DNA of 64,000 nt, from contig JAFABI010000063.1 of assembly GCA_023426125.1 (NCBI GenBank), positions 124,001-188,000 of the forward strand, given 5' to 3'. Below, piece after piece: positions 17,867-26,812 of this stretch. Below the pieces are notes generated by a model. It saw nothing but the letters and a program-made list of their open reading frames with translations, made no database searches and had not been told where the DNA came from. The DNA comes from Bacillota bacterium (GTDB lineage Bacteria > Bacillota > Clostridia > Acetivibrionales > DTU013). The translations under genes and the position numbers were made by a program. Positions within the stretch are counted from its first letter, which is position 1; every line of letters begins with the position of its first letter.

Positions 17867-18982
17867 TCAAATCAGGTTCTCCGGATTCAGGCACTTAAGC
17901 TCCTCCGGTACAAAGAGCCCATCCTTCCGCACCAGGACGTCGTCGAACCAGATTTCACCGCCGCCGTATTCAGGCCTCTGGATAAACACCAGATCCCAGT
18001 GGATGGCGGACTTATTGCCGTTGTTGCATTGGTCATAGCACGACCCCGGTGTGAAATGGAGGCTGCCTTTGATTTTTTCGTCAAAAAGCGTATCCTTCAT
18101 CGGCTTTTCGATATAAGGATTCATGCCGAGCGAGAATTCCCCAACATACCTCGCGCCTTCATCCGTATCGAAAATCTTGTTGATTTTCTCATTGTCATTG
18201 GCCGTTGCCTTTATGATTTTCCCATCCTTGAATTCCAGACGTACATTGTCGTATGTAAAGCCCTGATATTTGGAGGGAGTGTTATAGGATATAACGCCGT
18301 TTACAGAATCTTTGACGGGCGCCGAGAAAACCTCTCCGTCAGGGATGTTTCTCTTGCCTTCGCATTTAATGGCCGGCATTCCTTTGACAGAAAAGGCCAG
18401 ATCGGTGTCTTTGCCTGTAATTCTTACCCTTTCTGCCTTTTCCATAAATTTAACCAGGCTGTCCATGGCCCTGGACATTTTTCCATAGTCAAGGTTACAG
18501 ACATTGAAATAAAATTCCTCAAAAGCCTCCGTAGACATTTCAGCCAGTTGAGCCATGGCAGGGTTGGGATACCTGAGAATCACCCATTTGGTATGCTCCA
18601 CCCGCTGCTCCATATGGACGGGCATGGCAAACAGCTTGTTGTACAGCTTGAGCTTTTCATCGGGAACATCGCTTAATTCATTGGCATTATCTCCTGCCCG
18701 GACGCCGATATATGCATCCATATCCTTCATCCTGGCCAGCTCGTAAGACGCCATGAGCCTTAATTGCTCCTCGGTGCACTCATTCAGCAGCACGCGCCGC
18801 AGTTCATCGTTTTTCGTTGTCAGGAAGGGTATGCCCCCCGCCTTGTACACTTCGCGGATCAGTGCTTTTGCCAGGGGTACCTCAAACCCGATGGTTTCGA
18901 TAAGAACCTTTTCCCCTGCTTTCACTTCACACGAATAATTTACCAGGTTCTCCGCAAGTTTGCTTATTCTAGGATCGTTCAT
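17867..18982 (-). CDS. M29-family aminopeptidase
   Basis: This 371-residue protein is a thermophilic-type aminopeptidase (AmpS/M29). The N-terminal region MNDPRISKLAENLVNYSCEV and the C-terminal metal-site region SAIHWDLVFIQRP, with Glu and His ligands spread through residues 240-350, fit the family. It removes N-terminal residues from peptides in the cytoplasm with two metal ions. The ATG at 18982 was chosen, nine codons inside the longest frame, because GGAGGGG stands 7 nt before it. It lies 45 bases after the oligoendopeptidase F gene, so the two likely form a peptide-degradation operon. Confidence 0.9.
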   Translation of the reverse strand: MNDPRISKLAENLVNYSCEVKAGEKVLIETIGFEVPLAKALIREVYKAGGIPFLTTKNDELRRVLLNECTEEQLRLMASYELARMKDMDAYIGVRAGDNANELSDVPDEKLKLYNKLFAMPVHMEQRVEHTKWVILRYPNPAMAQLAEMSTEAFEEFYFNVCNLDYGKMSRAMDSLVKFMEKAERVRITGKDTDLAFSVKGMPAIKCEGKRNIPDGEVFSAPVKDSVNGVISYNTPSKYQGFTYDNVRLEFKDGKIIKATANDNEKINKIFDTDEGARYVGEFSLGMNPYIEKPMKDTLFDEKIKGSLHFTPGSCYDQCNNGNKSAIHWDLVFIQRPEYGGGEIWFDDVLVRKDGLFVPEELKCLNPENLI

Positions 18983-19027
18983 ACTTTTTCCCCTCCATAC
19001 AATGTCCAATATATTTCATCACGGTAC

Positions 19028-20836
19028 TTAAATCAACCCTTCCAGTTCATCGATGATGCCCGCAAACACCTTCATCGCATCCTCGACAGGTCCGGGTGAA
19101 GAAAGGTCCACCCCGGCTTTTTTAAGCAGATTCAACGGATAATCCGAGCTGCCGCTGCTCAGGAAACCAAGGTAGCGTTCTACGGCAGGAGCGCCCTCCT
19201 TCAGTATCTGCTGGGAGAGAGATGTCGCAGCCGACAGTCCCGTAGCATATTTGTAAACATAGAAGCTGGAATAGAAGTGCGGTATCCGTGCCCATTCCAT
19301 ATCGATGTCGCTGTCTACCAGCACCTCATTGCTGAAATATTTCTCATTGAGTCCCCGGTAAATGCTGCAGAAATCACTGGAGGTCAGCGCATGGCCCGCT
19401 TCTATTCTTTCATGGATGGCTTTTTCATATTCTGCAAACATCGTCTGCCGGAAAAGGGTGCCCCGGAATTCCTCAAGGAAATGATTCAGCAAATAGGCCT
19501 TTTCCTTGTTATCCCTGGTATTCTCCAGCATGTACCTTATGAGAAGCGATTCATTAACAGTAGAAGCAACCTCCGCAACAAAAATCTTATATTCGGAATA
19601 AATATACGGCTGGGTTTTGTTTGTATAGTAAGTATGCAGCGCATGCCCCATCTCATGTGCAATTGTGAACACATCGTTAATGGTTCCCTGGTAATTAAGC
19701 AGCACATACGGATGCGTCAGATGGGTGCCCCAGGAATAAGCGCCGCTTGTCTTTCCTTCATTTTCGTGTACATCGATCCAACGGGATTTGAAGGCGTGGT
19801 CAAGGTCGGCAAGGTATTGGCTGCCAAGGGGGTGAAGCCCTTTGTACACCATCTTGAGTGCATCCTCGTAGGAAACGTCTCTTGCCGGTTCCTCCACAAT
19901 GGGAACATAGAGATCGTACATATGGAGCCGGTCAAGCTTGAGGGCCTTTTTCCTCAGCTTCAGGTACCTGTGAAGCAGGGGCAGGTTCCTGTTCACCGTA
20001 GCAATAAGATTGTCGTAAACGCCGGTAGAAACATTGTCATTGTCCAGGGAGGCTTCAAGGCAGGAATTGTATTTCCGGACAATTGAATAAAACCTGTTCT
20101 TCTTAATATTGTTGTTCAGGGATGACGCCAATGTATTCCTGACCCTGGAATATGTATCGTACAGAGCGTGGAATGCGTCCTCTCTCACCCTTCTGTCCTT
20201 GCTTTCAAGGAATTTAATATAACGGCCCTTGGTCAGTTCCACTTCCTTTCCCTCTTCATCCTTGATAAAGGGAAATTTAATATCGGCGTTATTGAACATC
20301 GTAAATATATCCGCGGGTGCATGCGCCATTTCCGATGCAAGAGCCAGCAGCTGCTCTTCCTGCTCGGAGAGAATATGCTTCTTTTGCCTCAAAATTTCGG
20401 AAATATACTGTCTGTATACATGAAGGCCTTCGAAGCTTTCCATGTATCCCTGGAGAGTTTCTTCCGAAATGGAAATGATTTCAGGAACGATAAAGGAGAC
20501 GGCGGCATAGGCTTCGGTATTCATTGCCATCGCCCTGTCGGTCAGAGCTTGGTATCTGGCGTTGGCATTGTCTTCATCCCTTCGCATCCTTGCGTAAATA
20601 AACAGCTTGTCATTGAGAGAAAGCATTTTGTCGCAGAATTTCAGGCAGGCCAGCAGCCTTTGCGGGCTCTCCGCCAAAGTCCCCTTGAATTTGGATATTT
20701 CTTCATTGTATATGCGTACTTCTTTAAAATCGTCCTCCCAGGCTTCATCATTGGGGTAGATATCCTCCAGCCTCCATTTGTATTTTTCTTCGATTTCATC
20801 CCGTTTGGGAAGCCTGTTTCCAGTAGTATCCGCCAT
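19028..20836 (-). CDS. pepF: Oligoendopeptidase F (M3B)
   Basis: This 602-residue zinc peptidase cleaves peptides of about 7-17 residues inside the cell. The catalytic HEMGH motif is in TIAHEMGHALHTYY near residue 390, with the third ligand Glu about 25 residues on (FVAEVASTVNE). Length and flanking sequence match PepF well. The ATG at 20836 follows AGAGGTG at better spacing than a GTG two codons earlier. It is transcribed together with the M29 aminopeptidase gene downstream, giving an endo- plus exopeptidase pair. Confidence 0.95.
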   Translation of the reverse strand: MADTTGNRLPKRDEIEEKYKWRLEDIYPNDEAWEDDFKEVRIYNEEISKFKGTLAESPQRLLACLKFCDKMLSLNDKLFIYARMRRDEDNANARYQALTDRAMAMNTEAYAAVSFIVPEIISISEETLQGYMESFEGLHVYRQYISEILRQKKHILSEQEEQLLALASEMAHAPADIFTMFNNADIKFPFIKDEEGKEVELTKGRYIKFLESKDRRVREDAFHALYDTYSRVRNTLASSLNNNIKKNRFYSIVRKYNSCLEASLDNDNVSTGVYDNLIATVNRNLPLLHRYLKLRKKALKLDRLHMYDLYVPIVEEPARDVSYEDALKMVYKGLHPLGSQYLADLDHAFKSRWIDVHENEGKTSGAYSWGTHLTHPYVLLNYQGTINDVFTIAHEMGHALHTYYTNKTQPYIYSEYKIFVAEVASTVNESLLIRYMLENTRDNKEKAYLLNHFLEEFRGTLFRQTMFAEYEKAIHERIEAGHALTSSDFCSIYRGLNEKYFSNEVLVDSDIDMEWARIPHFYSSFYVYKYATGLSAATSLSQQILKEGAPAVERYLGFLSSGSSDYPLNLLKKAGVDLSSPGPVEDAMKVFAGIIDELEGLI

Positions 20837-20947
20837 AATCACACCTCTAACCGCATCCGGAAGATGCTGTTTTGTTTTATTACCTTAAATATTATACCCT
20901 GATGTCATAAATATTACCAGTAAGAATTTTGCCTTATGTGTTTTGCT

Positions 20948-22027
20948 TTATTTCTTTCCGATGTGCAGCAGGGCATTCAGGGGCTTTAGGGCGGTATATC
21001 CTATATTTATCGCGTTCATGCCGGTTTTGTAGATCAGGGAATTGGCCCCGGGCAGCCCCAGCAGCCTTAACATCCAGTCATAGCCCCTGTTGTCCAGCAT
21101 ATTGAAAGTTTTACGGAACTCCAGTAATTTCCTGTTTAATTTTACAACGCTTTTGATTCCCGACTCATAATCCGTATTGTTGACAATGGCTTTTGCGGCC
21201 TCGCTGGCAGTAACCACCGTAGGAAAAACACCGAATCCGAGCAATGGATCCAATACTCCCGCCGCATTTCCTATGAAGAAGATGTTCTCCACTCTGTGGG
21301 GATAAGCCAGGCCGGCATAATGAACGCGTGTGAAGCATTCTATGATTTTATGGTTGATATTTTCCGATTTTACAAAATGGTCCCAGTATTGCCCGATTTC
21401 GTCCGGTTTTATATCATTGACGGCTAACGCCAGGGTTGCTTCTTTTTTATTAAAGGGGGCCAGATATGCATAGCCGGACCTGCAAAAGTCTTTATTGATC
21501 CAGACGGTAAAGGAATCTGTCTCGAAATCCCCCGAAATGACGGCACCTTTTATGGTCATGTGAATGATGTCGCGCCAGATGCCCAATTGTTTTGCTTCGA
21601 AAGGATGCCCGCTGGCAACGACGACATAATCATATTGGTTCCTTAGCTTCCTGAAATCTGCTTCCTTTTTTAAATGAATCCTGCTTTTCAAGCTTTGTGC
21701 CAGTTGATTGTCAATACTGTCCCTTATGGCTCCCCGATGTAAAAAATACCCCAGGTCCCCCGTTATGGTCGTACACACGGAGGAACTTTTATGAATCACT
21801 TTTTTGACAAGGCCTGACGGCCTGAAACCAATTCCGTAAGCTTTATCAAGATGCTCCAGGGGATCCTTGATCGGCCTGAGGATTATTTGCAATGCCGCTC
21901 CCACATGCCGGTAAGGCTCTGCCAGATCATTGTTTCTCTCAAAGATGTCCGGTGTTACTCCCAGCCTTTCCAGCTGTATCGCACAAACGATTCCTGCCAG
22001 TCCGCCGCCGATGATAGCCACTTTCAA
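20948..22027 (-). CDS. FAD-dependent oxidoreductase, geranylgeranyl-reductase-like (paralogue A)
   Basis: This 359-residue flavoprotein has the N-terminal dinucleotide fold (VAIIGGGLAGIVCAIQLERLG, in part) and the later FAD-binding block around FFIGNAAGVLDPLLGFG near residues 247-263. It is clearly related to the protein at 31916-33019: both carry a WxNKxxxRxGYAYL block and an ALAVxDI-type strand at matching positions. The family includes geranylgeranyl reductases and other flavin enzymes that act on isoprenoid or lipid chains. The start is TTG after AAGGGG. It stands at one edge of a neighbourhood with a polyprenyl synthase and a terpene synthase. Substrate unknown. Confidence 0.75.
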   Translation of the reverse strand: MKVAIIGGGLAGIVCAIQLERLGVTPDIFERNNDLAEPYRHVGAALQIILRPIKDPLEHLDKAYGIGFRPSGLVKKVIHKSSSVCTTITGDLGYFLHRGAIRDSIDNQLAQSLKSRIHLKKEADFRKLRNQYDYVVVASGHPFEAKQLGIWRDIIHMTIKGAVISGDFETDSFTVWINKDFCRSGYAYLAPFNKKEATLALAVNDIKPDEIGQYWDHFVKSENINHKIIECFTRVHYAGLAYPHRVENIFFIGNAAGVLDPLLGFGVFPTVVTASEAAKAIVNNTDYESGIKSVVKLNRKLLEFRKTFNMLDNRGYDWMLRLLGLPGANSLIYKTGMNAINIGYTALKPLNALLHIGKK

Positions 22028-22138
22028 TTTAACATTACCCCTTCTAATCCGTTAATCGTTGAGCATTAGTATGTGCTTATTTGTAATGTTCTATTGATTT
22101 CCGGCAGAGGATTTAATATTTGTTCCGCTGTGTGCAGG

Positions 22139-25100
22139 CTACCGGTCAAGGACCCTGTAAATGATGGCCGCCGCTTCCGCTCGCGTCAGGGTCTTTTTCG
22201 GCGACAGGGCATTTCCCGGCAACCCCGTCAATATTCCTTCGCCTACAGCCGAGGCTATACTTGAAAGCGCGGAGGGAGAAATCAGATCCCTGTCCCAAAA
22301 TTTTTCAAGCACGCTATTGTCATGAGCATTCAGCGGATTCCCGACGGTGTTCAGTGTCTTTGCTACGATTACGGCCATTTCCTCCCTGGTTATCATACGG
22401 TTCGGATAAAACCTGTTTCCCGAATCTCCACTGACAATCCCAAGATTCTCCGCAATCATTACTTCATTGTAATACCATGCGCCTATTTTTACATCTGCAA
22501 GGCTGCCCACCGGTGCGGTATCCAGCTGAAAAGCCCTCATCATCATGGCGGTGAATTCCGCTTTGGTTATTGTATTGCCAGGCTTGAACTGTGTCTCCGT
22601 CACCCCTTTGATGATTCCCCTTCCCGCCAGGTTGATAATGGCGTCTCTTGCCCAGAAGCCTTCCGCTACGTCTGAAAATTGCACATAGGCGCCTGTTTTC
22701 ATTTCAAAGGATGCGCTGTCGGCTTCGCCGCTGCCGTTGTAAGCCGTAATTTTGTAGCTGTACTGCGTCTGGCCGCTCAATCCGGCGTCCACATAGGAAG
22801 TGACATCCCTCTCAACATAGGCGACAACCCGGTAATTCGTAACGCCTACAATAGCCCGCTGCACCTTGAAGCCTGTCTCACTATCGGAATTATCCTTCCA
22901 GGTGATCCTGGCCTGGGTTGATGAAATTAACCCGGCTGTAATGTTGGAAGGCGCTTTTGGTTTGCCGGTGGTAATTTCGATTTCGTTGCTGAAGGAATCA
23001 TAGCTTCCGGTAGTATTATAAGCTCTTATGCGGAAATAATATGTGATGTAAGGGCTTAAGCCTGTGTATTTGTATGATTTCGTACTGCTGTACACCGTAG
23101 CTATACGCACCCACTCGCCATCTATGCCGATCCGGCGTTCTACCCTGAAACCGCTTTCATTATTGGAATTGTCATCCCAAATAAGATTGACGCTGGTGTC
23201 GCTGACGTAGTCAAATCTAAGGTTATCGGGCGGCTCAATAATGCCCAGTCCGGAGGACTGTGACACGGTGTATGCCGAATACTGCTCTCCCTCGCCCATA
23301 TATGCCCTTACCCTGTAGTAATATTGTACGCCCGGATGAGCGGTTTTATCAATGTAGCTGGTCTTGTTGGGTCCAACTTTGTCATAAAGTACAAATGAAC
23401 CATATGTACCGTTGTCATAAACCCTTCTCCAGATTTCAAATCCTGTTTCTCCATCCGAATTGTCTCTCCACTTCAGCACCAGTCCCTCGCTGGAATCCGC
23501 ACTGACCTCCAGATTGGAAGGAGCATCGAGATAGACATTCTCAACGGTCAGTTCTCTGGAATAAACAGATTCGTTCATGGAATTTTTGACCTTTATCCTG
23601 TATGTGTAGGAGGCTCCGGGAATCAACCCGGTAGTATCATACCATTCATTCGTGGAGGCACTGACCGTTGCAAGCACGGAAAAGCTTCCGTTGGCCATTT
23701 TCCTCTCAATCGCCACCTCGGAACCGGCTGATGTTCCCGACCAGTGCAGCATTATCCTTCCCGCTGAAACAGCTTCACCCGATAGAGTAAACTCGCTTAA
23801 CATGGTATAAGCTCCAATGCCCGTATCAGGATAGGCCGGAGTCATTATACCGGCTCCCAGTGAGTTCCGCACCCTGTAAAAGTACTGGGTGTTTGCCTCC
23901 AAACCGCTATTGCTGTATGTATAGACTCCGGACGCCGTTGTGCCGATTACCGACCAGGTACCGCCGGCGCCTGTTTTTCTTTCGATTACGGTACTATAGC
24001 TGCCGGTTGCCGGGTAAGACCATGCAAGGTTGATTTGCGAAGCTGAAACAGGAGTTACCGTCAAGGTATTCGGCCTGACTATATTGTTATTTGCAATCGA
24101 TATTTCGTTGGAGTATGCAGACGATCCCAATGTATTGTATGCCTGTATTCTATAGGCATAACTATGACCTTCTTCAATTGTATCCGGGTAGGTTATAATA
24201 TTGCTATTTACCGTACCGATTCTGACATAGCCACCCAGGTCTGTTTTACGCTCGATAAAAAAATTCTGCTCAGTATTGGAATTGTCCTGCCAATTTAAAG
24301 TGACATTTTTGCTGGACTCAGCGGTTAAGGTCAAATTGGAAGGCGCCGGAGGGATTTCTGCCGTCACTGAAACCTCCGCACTGCTTACAGCATTGGTATC
24401 AGACTCCCATGCAGAGACCCGGTAGGTATATGTAGTCCCCAAAACTACCGGGATCTTATCGGGATACTCCGATTTAGACTTATCCAATGTAGCAATAGTC
24501 AAGTATGAATTGTCGGGCATCTTTCGAGCTACTTTTATAACCGCTTCATTGCTGGGGTCGATATTCCAGGACAAAACAATGAGGCCCCAGTCCGCTATGG
24601 AAGCCTGGAGACTTATAGGTGCTTTAGGACAGATGACATTGCCGGAAGCATTGCTGCTTCCTGCGTACTGGCCATTACCTTTGGCAGCAAGCCTGTACCT
24701 GTAAGTGCCTCCTGCGGTCGGGGAATCTGTGGTGCTTGTCCCTGAAAGAGATGTTTTTGCCAATTCCCAGTCACTCCAGGCAGTCCCTCCCCATTTGGAA
24801 CGTTCAAGCTGGAAATCTGATATTGGTGAGAAAGTACCCCACGAGACCACAGCAGCACCATCGATTGCAGTGGCAGTAACTACCGGCGGCGTCAAAGGCG
24901 TAACTGTAATAGGCAGGGAAGCATCTGAATAATGCCCGCCTGCTCCGTCGTGTGATATTACGACATAGTCTACGGGAGCTTCTTCATTTGTTAAAAATGC
25001 AACTCTTTTTGCCGGATTATTGGCTTCATTTACAACAATGGCTCCGGAACCGCTGCCGACCCTGACTACATAGCCGGTAGCCGCAGCGGAAGCAGCTTCC

Positions 25101-25561
25101 CAGGAAAGGGTCACACTTTTTGTATTAATATCATAAACTGCCGATACCCCGGAAGGTCTAATCATCCTGGTGGTTCTGGCAATGACTTGATTGGATGTCA
25201 GAACTATCTCATTGTTCATTTCTTTATCTAAATATGCCTTCAATATGTATGTATAGGATGTATCCGGAGCAAGTCCCGTATCGGTATAGGTAGTAGGCTC
25301 CAGTGCCCCATCGGGGTCTATGGCAGCATCTACAACCGTCCCGCCGACATTCCTGCTTATCTTATACATTTGAGCCCCTGCCACCGGATTCCATTTCAGC
25401 ACCACCTGCGTGTCGGAATCCGGCTGTGCAGGACTTGCCGCCAGGGATACGGCAAACGCCGCATGGACTGCGATCGGCATGGCCAAGGCCATGATAGCCG
25501 CCGTTAAAAGGCAAGCCAGATATCTGCGAGACTTTTTATAAAAAGTGTTCCGAAACAACAT
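22139..25561 (-). CDS. Large secreted surface protein with FN3-like repeats and three SLH domains
   Basis: This 1140-residue protein starts with a signal peptide (basic residues, then LACLLTAAIMALAMPIAVHA). Roughly ten fibronectin type III-like modules follow, each with the repeating theme PSNL...W.DNS..E.GF.IERK...YTD..L...T.Y.YRI.AYN. The last 170 residues are three S-layer homology domains (FSDVAEGFWARDAI, LADVKIGAWYYNEV and a third weaker one ending in RAEAAAIIYRVL), which bind secondary cell-wall polymer. It is probably a cell-surface adhesin or scaffold; no catalytic domain is visible. The start at the second ATG is set by GGAGG 5 nt upstream. Confidence 0.9.
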   Translation of the reverse strand: MLFRNTFYKKSRRYLACLLTAAIMALAMPIAVHAAFAVSLAASPAQPDSDTQVVLKWNPVAGAQMYKISRNVGGTVVDAAIDPDGALEPTTYTDTGLAPDTSYTYILKAYLDKEMNNEIVLTSNQVIARTTRMIRPSGVSAVYDINTKSVTLSWEAASAAATGYVVRVGSGSGAIVVNEANNPAKRVAFLTNEEAPVDYVVISHDGAGGHYSDASLPITVTPLTPPVVTATAIDGAAVVSWGTFSPISDFQLERSKWGGTAWSDWELAKTSLSGTSTTDSPTAGGTYRYRLAAKGNGQYAGSSNASGNVICPKAPISLQASIADWGLIVLSWNIDPSNEAVIKVARKMPDNSYLTIATLDKSKSEYPDKIPVVLGTTYTYRVSAWESDTNAVSSAEVSVTAEIPPAPSNLTLTAESSKNVTLNWQDNSNTEQNFFIERKTDLGGYVRIGTVNSNIITYPDTIEEGHSYAYRIQAYNTLGSSAYSNEISIANNNIVRPNTLTVTPVSASQINLAWSYPATGSYSTVIERKTGAGGTWSVIGTTASGVYTYSNSGLEANTQYFYRVRNSLGAGIMTPAYPDTGIGAYTMLSEFTLSGEAVSAGRIMLHWSGTSAGSEVAIERKMANGSFSVLATVSASTNEWYDTTGLIPGASYTYRIKVKNSMNESVYSRELTVENVYLDAPSNLEVSADSSEGLVLKWRDNSDGETGFEIWRRVYDNGTYGSFVLYDKVGPNKTSYIDKTAHPGVQYYYRVRAYMGEGEQYSAYTVSQSSGLGIIEPPDNLRFDYVSDTSVNLIWDDNSNNESGFRVERRIGIDGEWVRIATVYSSTKSYKYTGLSPYITYYFRIRAYNTTGSYDSFSNEIEITTGKPKAPSNITAGLISSTQARITWKDNSDSETGFKVQRAIVGVTNYRVVAYVERDVTSYVDAGLSGQTQYSYKITAYNGSGEADSASFEMKTGAYVQFSDVAEGFWARDAIINLAGRGIIKGVTETQFKPGNTITKAEFTAMMMRAFQLDTAPVGSLADVKIGAWYYNEVMIAENLGIVSGDSGNRFYPNRMITREEMAVIVAKTLNTVGNPLNAHDNSVLEKFWDRDLISPSALSSIASAVGEGILTGLPGNALSPKKTLTRAEAAAIIYRVLDR

Positions 25562-25687
25562 AATAACCTCCATAAAGCTTTCCGGACAATTTTTACGGGT
25601 CAGCGTCCGGAATTATGCATATATAGAATATCGGCATATCGCAGGTATTATTTTATACGGAGTGTATGCTTTTTCTTAAACCTGACG

Positions 25688-25764
25688 GTTATAACGACCT
25701 AATTCAAAGGAAATTTGTCGGTTGTAGACAAATTTCCTTACCGCAGCGGAGTTTCAACGAGGCT
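25688..25764. repeat. 77-bp palindromic repeat, copy 2
   Basis: This is identical to 11142-11218 across 77 bases, including the 13-bp perfect inverted repeat around a 7-nt loop. Here it lies upstream of the large surface protein gene. It stops being similar right after ACGAGGCT in both places, which fixes one end of the element. Confidence 0.85.
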
Positions 25765-25802
25765 CAAGCAACATGACAAAATTTTTTTTTCTGTCCATAA
25801 GA

Positions 25803-25849
25803 TTTTGTCAAAAAAAGCTATTGTAGTATTTGCGTGGAAAATGTAAAAT
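25803..25849 (+). promoter_or_regulatory. Promoter and possible Spo0A box before the spo0E-like gene
   Basis: TTGTAG (25821-25826) and TAAAAT (25844-25849) are 17 nt apart and point at the Spo0E-like gene 40 bases on. TTTTGTCAAA at 25803-25812 resembles the Spo0A-binding consensus just upstream of the -35. Promoter spacing is good; the Spo0A reading is inferred from similarity only. Confidence 0.45.
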
Positions 25850-25888
25850 AGAGTTTGAAAGGTACAAAAGATCGATGAGGTGCAGAAG

Positions 25889-26038
25889 ATGACGGCTGAA
25901 TTACTTGAGAAGATCAACTTTTTTCGGGAGAAGCTGCATAATGTCATTTTTTCGGAAAACCTGGACTCGGAGTTGGTTTTAAGGTTTAGCGAGGAGTTGG
26001 ACCAGCTGATTGTAGAGTACATAAAAACAAAGCATTAA
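25889..26038 (+). CDS. Spo0E-like aspartyl-phosphate phosphatase
   Basis: This 49-residue protein reads MTAELLEKINFFREKLHNVI, then SELVLRFSEELDQLIVEYIK. The pattern of Ile-x-x-x-Arg in a first helix and the S-x-E-L-D-x-L-I motif in a second helix is the Spo0E family signature. These small proteins dephosphorylate Spo0A-P and delay sporulation. A GAGGTG ribosome site precedes the ATG. The gene is short and alone, followed by a hairpin. It is one of the better pointers to a spore-forming host. Confidence 0.8.
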   Translation: MTAELLEKINFFREKLHNVIFSENLDSELVLRFSEELDQLIVEYIKTKH

Positions 26039-26052
26039 AAAAGTAATGCTTT
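26029..26052. terminator. Hairpin at the end of the spo0E-like gene
   Basis: AAAGCATTA and TAATGCTTT form a perfect 9-bp stem overlapping the stop codon. There is an A-run in the loop and no clear T-run after it, so its strength is unsure. Confidence 0.45.
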
Positions 26053-26111
26053 GATAAATATGCTTACTTTATTGTCGGTAATGCTTTTTACATTGAATGC
26101 GACAGCATTGG

Positions 26112-26321
26112 TTATGCATAATCGACCTTGGTTATTTTTATCAAGCCCTGGTTTACTTTATAGATATCCAGGCTTTCGGTATATTTTCCAAGGTTCACCG
26201 TTAAAAATCTTTCATTTACAGAGATAACCTTGCCATCTCGTTCCCTGCTCTTTTTTCTTTTGGATTCCTTGCTGATTACCTTAATATTGTCATTGGGTTT
26301 AAAAACATCCTCGAATTTCAA
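26112..26321 (-). CDS. Small basic protein, unknown function
   Basis: This 69-residue protein starts with TTG nine bases after AAAGGTG. The sequence MKFEDVFKPNDNIKVISKES, a Lys/Arg-rich middle (KRKKSRERDGKV) and a final stretch FLTVNLGKYTESLDIYKV suggest a small beta-barrel (SH3- or KOW-like) with a basic patch, which may bind nucleic acid. No family is recognised with confidence. It is convergent with the Spo0E-like gene. Confidence 0.6.
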   Translation of the reverse strand: MKFEDVFKPNDNIKVISKESKRKKSRERDGKVISVNERFLTVNLGKYTESLDIYKVNQGLIKITKVDYA

Positions 26322-26582
26322 AATTCACTACACCTTTCTTTATATTGATTATTGCAAGGCGTTCCCGCCTGCTTACCGATTCTCGCCCAAATTGGATCAC
26401 CTTTATTAGGATTCACCAAAATTCATATTTTTAAATATATTTCCTCATTCTTTTATAAAAAATTCTTAGGGAAAAATTTTCACGGTGGAAATACATGGGA
26501 TTTGCTTGGTTCTTATTTTACGATATCAAGACATCCTGGCAAATTAATACCCGTCCGGCCCAAAACTCATAATTTCGGGGGG

Positions 26583-26611
26583 TTGACAAAACCGCCTTTT
26601 CCATGTAGAAT
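26583..26611 (+). promoter_or_regulatory. Promoter of the tRNA-Arg gene
   Basis: A consensus TTGACA (26583-26588) and TAGAAT (26606-26611) with 17 nt between them lie 18 bases before the tRNA. The 230 bases upstream, back to 26340, hold no supported gene. Confidence 0.75.
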
Positions 26612-26629
26612 AATAATTCGTTAATGTAT

Positions 26630-26706
26630 GCGCCCGTAGCTCAGTAGGATAGAGCGTCGGTTTCCTAAACCGCAGGTCGCACGTTCGAATCGTGTCGGGC
26701 GTACCA
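26630..26706 (+). tRNA. tRNA-Arg (CCT)
   Basis: The cloverleaf is clear: acceptor GCGCCCG pairing with CGGGCGT (one G-U), D arm GCTC...GAGC, anticodon loop TTCCTAA with CCT, T arm with GTTCGAATC, and an encoded CCA. It has its own promoter and terminator. Confidence 0.93.
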
Positions 26707-26711
26707 AGATT

Positions 26712-26763
26712 ATCCGGTTAAAATAGATGCAGCTTGTATCTGTTTTAATCGGATTTTTTTTCA
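26712..26763 (+). terminator. Intrinsic terminator after tRNA-Arg
   Basis: ATCCGGTTAAAATAGAT pairs with ATCTGTTTTAATCGGAT across a short loop and is followed by a run of eight T residues. It lies 5 bases after the CCA. Confidence 0.85.
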
Positions 26764-26812
26764 CTATGATGAACGTGAGACCATTTGTATTAGGCGCAGG
26801 GGGGATGGATCA

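Noticed and set aside
17720..18676. 318-codon plus-strand open frame opposite the M29 aminopeptidase
   Set aside because: It is antisense to a clear peptidase gene and has no start signal or family.
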